Shown: positions 7,316 through 9,900 of the stretch, piece by piece
How the letters are laid out: each line of letters starts with the position of its first letter
Numbering within the stretch: the first letter of the stretch is position 1
NCBI GenBank assembly: GCA_035352555.1
Contig: DAOPXW010000066.1
Coordinates: forward strand, 1 to 9,900
DNA: 9,900 bases
Origin: UBA2922 sp035352555
GTDB taxonomy: Bacteria > Bacillota > Clostridia > Oscillospirales > Oscillospiraceae
Direction of reading: 5' to 3'
Notes under the pieces: model-generated
The model's input: the letters and a program-made list of their open reading frames with translations, nothing else
Databases searched by the model: none
What the model was told of the DNA's origin: nothing
Position numbers and translations under genes: made by a program

Positions 7316-8853
7316 TGGCCAAATCCACAATCAAAGGCGGGCAGGCCCGCTTTATCCCGGGCACCAATATCGAACGGCACCGCGAGTGGCGCGGGCTGAA
7401 GGACACCTGGTATGACTACACCCAGTGGGTGAAGCTGCTGGGCATCGTAATGAAATTTGTGGCCATCTCCCCGGTGCGGGTGGCCAGAGGCGCGCTGGAG
7501 TACCGCTGGTTCGCCAATTTCCTGGGCGCGTTCAATATGCGGGACCGCTGCGTGGAGGGCCTGCGCGGCCCCGCGCTGCACGTGGCCCACGAGCAGCTCA
7601 ACACCATCATGGCCGGCACGACCACGCAGATCGGCCAGATGATGAAGGGCGACGCCCGCTTCGGCGAGAACGCCTTCGGGAAAAAGATCGTGCTGCTGGA
7701 GCAGACCATGCCCCCCGAGATCCTGGCCGGTTTCCCCAATCTCGTTCCCCTGCCGCTGGAGGTCTATCAGGGCCTGCTGAGCTGCTATATGGATCAGAAC
7801 GCCTGCCCCTTCTACATCGACGTGATGGAAAACGCGGGCCTGCCCGCCGATTCCTGCCGTCTGAGCGCCAACGCCGCCGGCGTGGCCATCCACGACGATT
7901 TTCCCCGCATCGGCGCGTGTGTCGTCGAAAACAATATGCCCTGTGATTCCTCCACCATGAACAGCCAGCTCATCGACCGCCGGCTGGGAATCCCGTCCCT
8001 GCCCGCCGAGGTTCCCATGCGCTGGGAGGACCGCAGCACCGATAAGTATTCGCTGGTGCAAATGAAGCGCATCATCAAATTCGTGGAGGATAACACCGGC
8101 GAAAAGTTCAATGAGGACGCCTTTTGGACGGTGATCAACCGCCACAATCGGGAGGTCGCCAACGAGATGGAGAAGTGGGAGTTCATGAAGACCCCCTATT
8201 CGCCCATCGGCAGCACCGTGGGCACCCTGTACCACGCCTTCTACTTTACGTTCTCCGGCGGGCGCAATCCCCAGGTGGTGAAAACCGACAGGAAGATCCT
8301 GGAGATCGCGCAGGAGTGCTATCGGCAGAAGCTCAACTGCTTCCCCAAGACCCGCCACCGTGCCATCCTGTGGGGCGGCCCGGCCTGCTACTGGCTGCAG
8401 TTTGCCAGCTGGCTGTATAACTGCTGGGGCATTCTGGCGGTGGCCGCCATGGACAGCTTCTCCGGCAACGTGACTATCCCCGCCACCTCCGTGGACGACG
8501 CGCTGGTGGGCATCGCCCGCAACCATGAGGCCGGCGTCATGCGCCGCCACCTTACCGGCGGCTGGGAGCATCTGGTGGAGTTCTGGGGAGAGGCCGAAAA
8601 ATTCAGCTGCGATATGGTCATCCTCAACAACGACATCACCTGCAAGGGGGCGCTGGGCCTCACCGGCGTCATTCTGGATCAGGCCAAGACCAAAAAGCAG
8701 CATCTCATGATCGTGTCCAACGATATGTTCGACCACCGCACCATCTCCCGGGCAGATATGCGCAAGGAGGTCAACGATTATATGACCGCCGTGATGCAGG
8801 AAAAGCCGCTGGACGCCAGCTTGATGGAGTATGACGATTACGAGGGCTGGTAA
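7315..8853 (+). CDS. 2-hydroxyacyl-CoA dehydratase, HgdA-like (alpha) subunit
   Basis: A protein of 512 residues from the ATG at 7315, longer than Acidaminococcus HgdA (477). A GTG at 7312 would add one residue. GGAGG (7301-7305) serves either start, and TGATG joins the upstream stop to this ATG, implying coupled translation and equal subunit amounts. HgdA-like landmarks (numbered from the GTG): LPADSCRLSANAAG with C182, NNMPCDSS with C211, a stretch like HgdA's ITGKKFDEDKF (NTGEKFNEDAF, 261-271), and NNDITCKGALG with C444 matching the RSCKPWSG region. These three cysteines are the likely iron-sulfur ligands. Residues 1-130 are an N-terminal extension I cannot match to HgdA. The beta-before-alpha gene order is opposite to the classic hgdCAB operon. 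No activator gene is adjacent. It forms the enzyme with the 398-residue subunit; the substrate is unknown. Confidence 0.9.
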   Translation: MAKSTIKGGQARFIPGTNIERHREWRGLKDTWYDYTQWVKLLGIVMKFVAISPVRVARGALEYRWFANFLGAFNMRDRCVEGLRGPALHVAHEQLNTIMAGTTTQIGQMMKGDARFGENAFGKKIVLLEQTMPPEILAGFPNLVPLPLEVYQGLLSCYMDQNACPFYIDVMENAGLPADSCRLSANAAGVAIHDDFPRIGACVVENNMPCDSSTMNSQLIDRRLGIPSLPAEVPMRWEDRSTDKYSLVQMKRIIKFVEDNTGEKFNEDAFWTVINRHNREVANEMEKWEFMKTPYSPIGSTVGTLYHAFYFTFSGGRNPQVVKTDRKILEIAQECYRQKLNCFPKTRHRAILWGGPACYWLQFASWLYNCWGILAVAAMDSFSGNVTIPATSVDDALVGIARNHEAGVMRRHLTGGWEHLVEFWGEAEKFSCDMVILNNDITCKGALGLTGVILDQAKTKKQHLMIVSNDMFDHRTISRADMRKEVNDYMTAVMQEKPLDASLMEYDDYEGW

Positions 8854-8896
8854 AAGCAAATGAAGCTCCGGCCATCTAAAAAAAGGAGAACGCAAC

Positions 8897-9058
8897 ATGA
8901 AAAAATTTTTGAAAACCCTGCTGATCGTGGGCGCGGGCGGATTTGCCACCTCGCTGCTGATCTATTGGTTCAATCTGGAAAACAAGCTCATCTTCTACGT
9001 CGTGCGTCCCCTGCTGAACAAGCTGTACGACAGTCAGAAGCGCAGCGTGGGGATCTGA
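8897..9058 (+). CDS. Small membrane protein of the dehydratase cluster (53 aa)
   Basis: An ORF of 53 codons begins MKKFLKTLLIVGAGGFATSL and ends NKLYDSQKRSVGI. AGGAG (8884-8888) lies 8 bases before the ATG, and codon third positions are strongly G/C as in the neighbouring genes, so translation is likely. Residues 5-25 form a hydrophobic segment after a positive start, and a second weakly hydrophobic stretch covers 31-40. There is no lipobox or clear cleavage site, so it probably stays anchored in the membrane. It lies 43 bases after the alpha subunit with no terminator between, so it should be co-transcribed. I do not recognise the family. Possible roles are tethering the enzyme to the membrane or helping a transporter. 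Confidence 0.75.
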   Translation: MKKFLKTLLIVGAGGFATSLLIYWFNLENKLIFYVVRPLLNKLYDSQKRSVGI

Positions 9059-9062
9059 ACTC

Positions 9063-9073
9063 TGGTCAGACCT
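9063..9073. promoter_or_regulatory. FadR-type operator candidate before the GntR gene (site 4)
   Basis: TGGTC-A-GACCT differs from the 5655-5665 palindrome at the centre and last base only. It abuts the -35 hexamer (they share base 9073), where bound protein would exclude RNA polymerase. A further half-site, GACCA, lies at 9102-9106 just after the -10. This suggests autoregulation by the GntR protein. Confidence 0.55.
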
Positions 9074-9100
9074 TGACAGGCGGTGATTTTGACTTAAAAT
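9073..9100 (+). promoter_or_regulatory. Promoter of the GntR regulator gene
   Basis: A perfect TTGACA (9073-9078), a 16-base spacer and TAAAAT (9095-9100) give a strong sigma-A promoter. The predicted start near 9107 leaves a leader of about 43 nt. The regulator can thus be expressed apart from the dehydratase genes, although no terminator precedes it and read-through is possible. Confidence 0.85.
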
Positions 9101-9149
9101 AGACCAAAACACGCGCGGCGCGAGAAACCAAAACGGGATGTGAGAAAAA

Positions 9150-9863
9150 ATGGCATTTCAGGAGATCGTGGCCCCGACCCTGCGGGACCTGTTCGTGCGG
9201 CAGATCATTGACATGATCTTTTCCGGCGAACTCAGGGTGGGCGAAAAGCTGCCCACCGAGCGGGACATGGCCAAAAAAATGAATATCAGCCGCTCTATGG
9301 TCCACATCGGACTGGAGGATCTCAGCCGCATGGGCTTCGTGCGTATCGAGCCCCGTTCCGGCGCCTATGTGACGGACTATTCCAAGACCGGAAATTTCGA
9401 GACGCTGGGCGCCATCGTGCGCTATTCCGGCGGCAAGATGAGCGAGGAGCTGAATATCTCCATGGTGGAGGCCCGCAACGCACTGGAGGGCGGCGCCATG
9501 GTACGTCTGTCCCTGACTCATACGGAGGAGGATATCCGCCGTCTGCGGGAGATGGTGGCCGCGCTGGATGCCGCCGCCAGGGACGGCGCGCCGCTGAAGC
9601 AGCTGGCCGAGATGATGCGTGATTTCCATGTGGAGCTCACCCGCATGAGCGGCAACATCCTGTTTCCGCTGCTGCTCAACTCGTTCAACGACGTCAGCCT
9701 GGGCCTGTGGGAAAACTGCGTGTCCTTCTGGGGCGCGGACACCATCGTGCAGCAGGAGAACCGTCTCATCGACCTTCTCGAAAACGGCAAAGGCCGCGAG
9801 GCCGCGCTGTACATCGAGAACATCTTCGAGCACTATCTGGACGCCCACGATATGCACCGATAA
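9150..9863 (+). CDS. GntR-family transcriptional regulator, FadR subfamily (FCD-like effector domain)
   Basis: A 237-residue DNA-binding protein. Residues 8-76 are a GntR winged helix: GELRVGEKLPTERDMAKKMNISRSMV leads to GFVRIEPRSGAYV, the wing. R38 and S47-R48 match DNA-contact positions known for E. coli FadR; the usual Arg of VREAL is His52. Residues 90-230 are an all-helical effector domain of FCD type, with FHVELTRMSGN (159-169). Metal ligands of this fold are only partly kept: Met156 stands where Asp is usual, Asn204 where His is usual, while H160 and H228 remain. The ligand may therefore bind without metal. A CoA thioester or hydroxy acid of the neighbouring pathway is a fair guess. 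The start at 9150 has only a weak ribosome site (GGGATGTGAG). FadR-type operator candidates lie upstream of this gene and of the dehydratase cluster, so it probably represses both. Confidence 0.92.
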   Translation: MAFQEIVAPTLRDLFVRQIIDMIFSGELRVGEKLPTERDMAKKMNISRSMVHIGLEDLSRMGFVRIEPRSGAYVTDYSKTGNFETLGAIVRYSGGKMSEELNISMVEARNALEGGAMVRLSLTHTEEDIRRLREMVAALDAAARDGAPLKQLAEMMRDFHVELTRMSGNILFPLLLNSFNDVSLGLWENCVSFWGADTIVQQENRLIDLLENGKGREAALYIENIFEHYLDAHDMHR

Positions 9864-9881
9864 CGATAAGCGAAACGCGGT

Positions 9882-9900
9882 CCCGGCCTTTTCGGCCGGG
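9882..9900 (+). terminator. Terminator hairpin after the GntR gene (cut by the window edge)
   Basis: CCCGGCC (9882-9888) pairs with GGCCGGG (9894-9900) around TTTTC, 18 bases after the regulator's stop. The T-run expected after it would lie beyond the window. Confidence 0.65.

Noticed and set aside
6095..7330. Open frame on the - strand (411 codons) opposite the HgdB-like gene
   Set aside because: Same kind of antisense shadow; no recognisable domain.
7408..7418. TGGTATGACTA match to the loose FadR-class operator pattern inside the alpha subunit gene
   Set aside because: The loose pattern is expected a few times by chance in 10 kb; this copy is within coding sequence and its arms are not fully symmetric.
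7150..8949. Long open frame on the - strand (599 codons) opposite the dehydratase genes
   Set aside because: It covers two genes with conserved cysteine motifs on the other strand. Its product is low-complexity and no ribosome site was found.
8860..9102. 80-codon frame overlapping the 53-residue membrane protein gene
   Set aside because: It has no good ribosome site and a random-looking charged product, whereas the overlapping frame has a good ribosome site, strong third-position G/C and a membrane segment.

Overview
The window is about 60% GC. It has strong Shine-Dalgarno sites, clear sigma-A-type promoters and G/C-rich intrinsic terminators. The gene set (Na/Pi cotransporter with a PhoU tail, c-di-GMP-I riboswitch, oxygen-sensitive 2-hydroxyacyl-CoA dehydratase) suggests a strictly anaerobic, high-GC member of the Clostridia, possibly a gut Oscillospirales. 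That placement is inferred from gene style; no marker gene is present. No rRNA, tRNA, CRISPR array or mobile element was seen.

Layout. (1) 1-165: the 3' end of an unrecognised + strand gene, closed by a strong terminator. (2) 183-2103: a single-gene unit for a Na+/phosphate cotransporter with a PhoU domain. It has TTAACA-like repeats upstream that could be a Pho box, and ends at a bidirectional terminator. (3) 2155-5628, minus strand: a 1082-residue c-di-GMP phosphodiesterase in the order REC - degenerate GGDEF - intact EAL - four PAS. Its frame is broken at a C8 run inside the EAL domain. Its own promoter makes a leader of about 190 nt that carries a probable c-di-GMP-I (GEMM-I) riboswitch, so expression of the enzyme may respond to its own substrate. 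(4) 5655-9900, plus strand: a 2-hydroxyacyl-CoA dehydratase locus. The order is a frame-disrupted 98-residue leader gene, an HgdB-like subunit, an HgdA-like subunit joined by a TGATG overlap, a 53-residue membrane protein, then a FadR-subfamily GntR regulator with its own promoter.

How the parts fit. The dehydratase subunits should remove water from an unidentified (R)-2-hydroxyacyl-CoA, a step in amino-acid or hydroxy-acid fermentation. The ATP-dependent activator (HgdC type) and the CoA-transferase that such enzymes need are not in the window. Sites of the form TGGTYNRACCA, close to the FadR operator class, lie at 5655-5665, 5743-5753 and 5757-5769 around the dehydratase promoter. Another lies at 9063-9073, against a perfect TTGACA -35 in front of the regulator gene. 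The simplest reading is that the regulator controls both the cluster and itself.

Three apparent frameshifts (4315-4322, 5856-5863, 5933-5936) all fall in short homopolymers. They could be sequencing errors, real mutations, or (at the C8 run) slippage-based switching. The most interesting parts are the riboswitch/phosphodiesterase pair and the FadR-like circuit around the dehydratase with its two unrecognised small genes.
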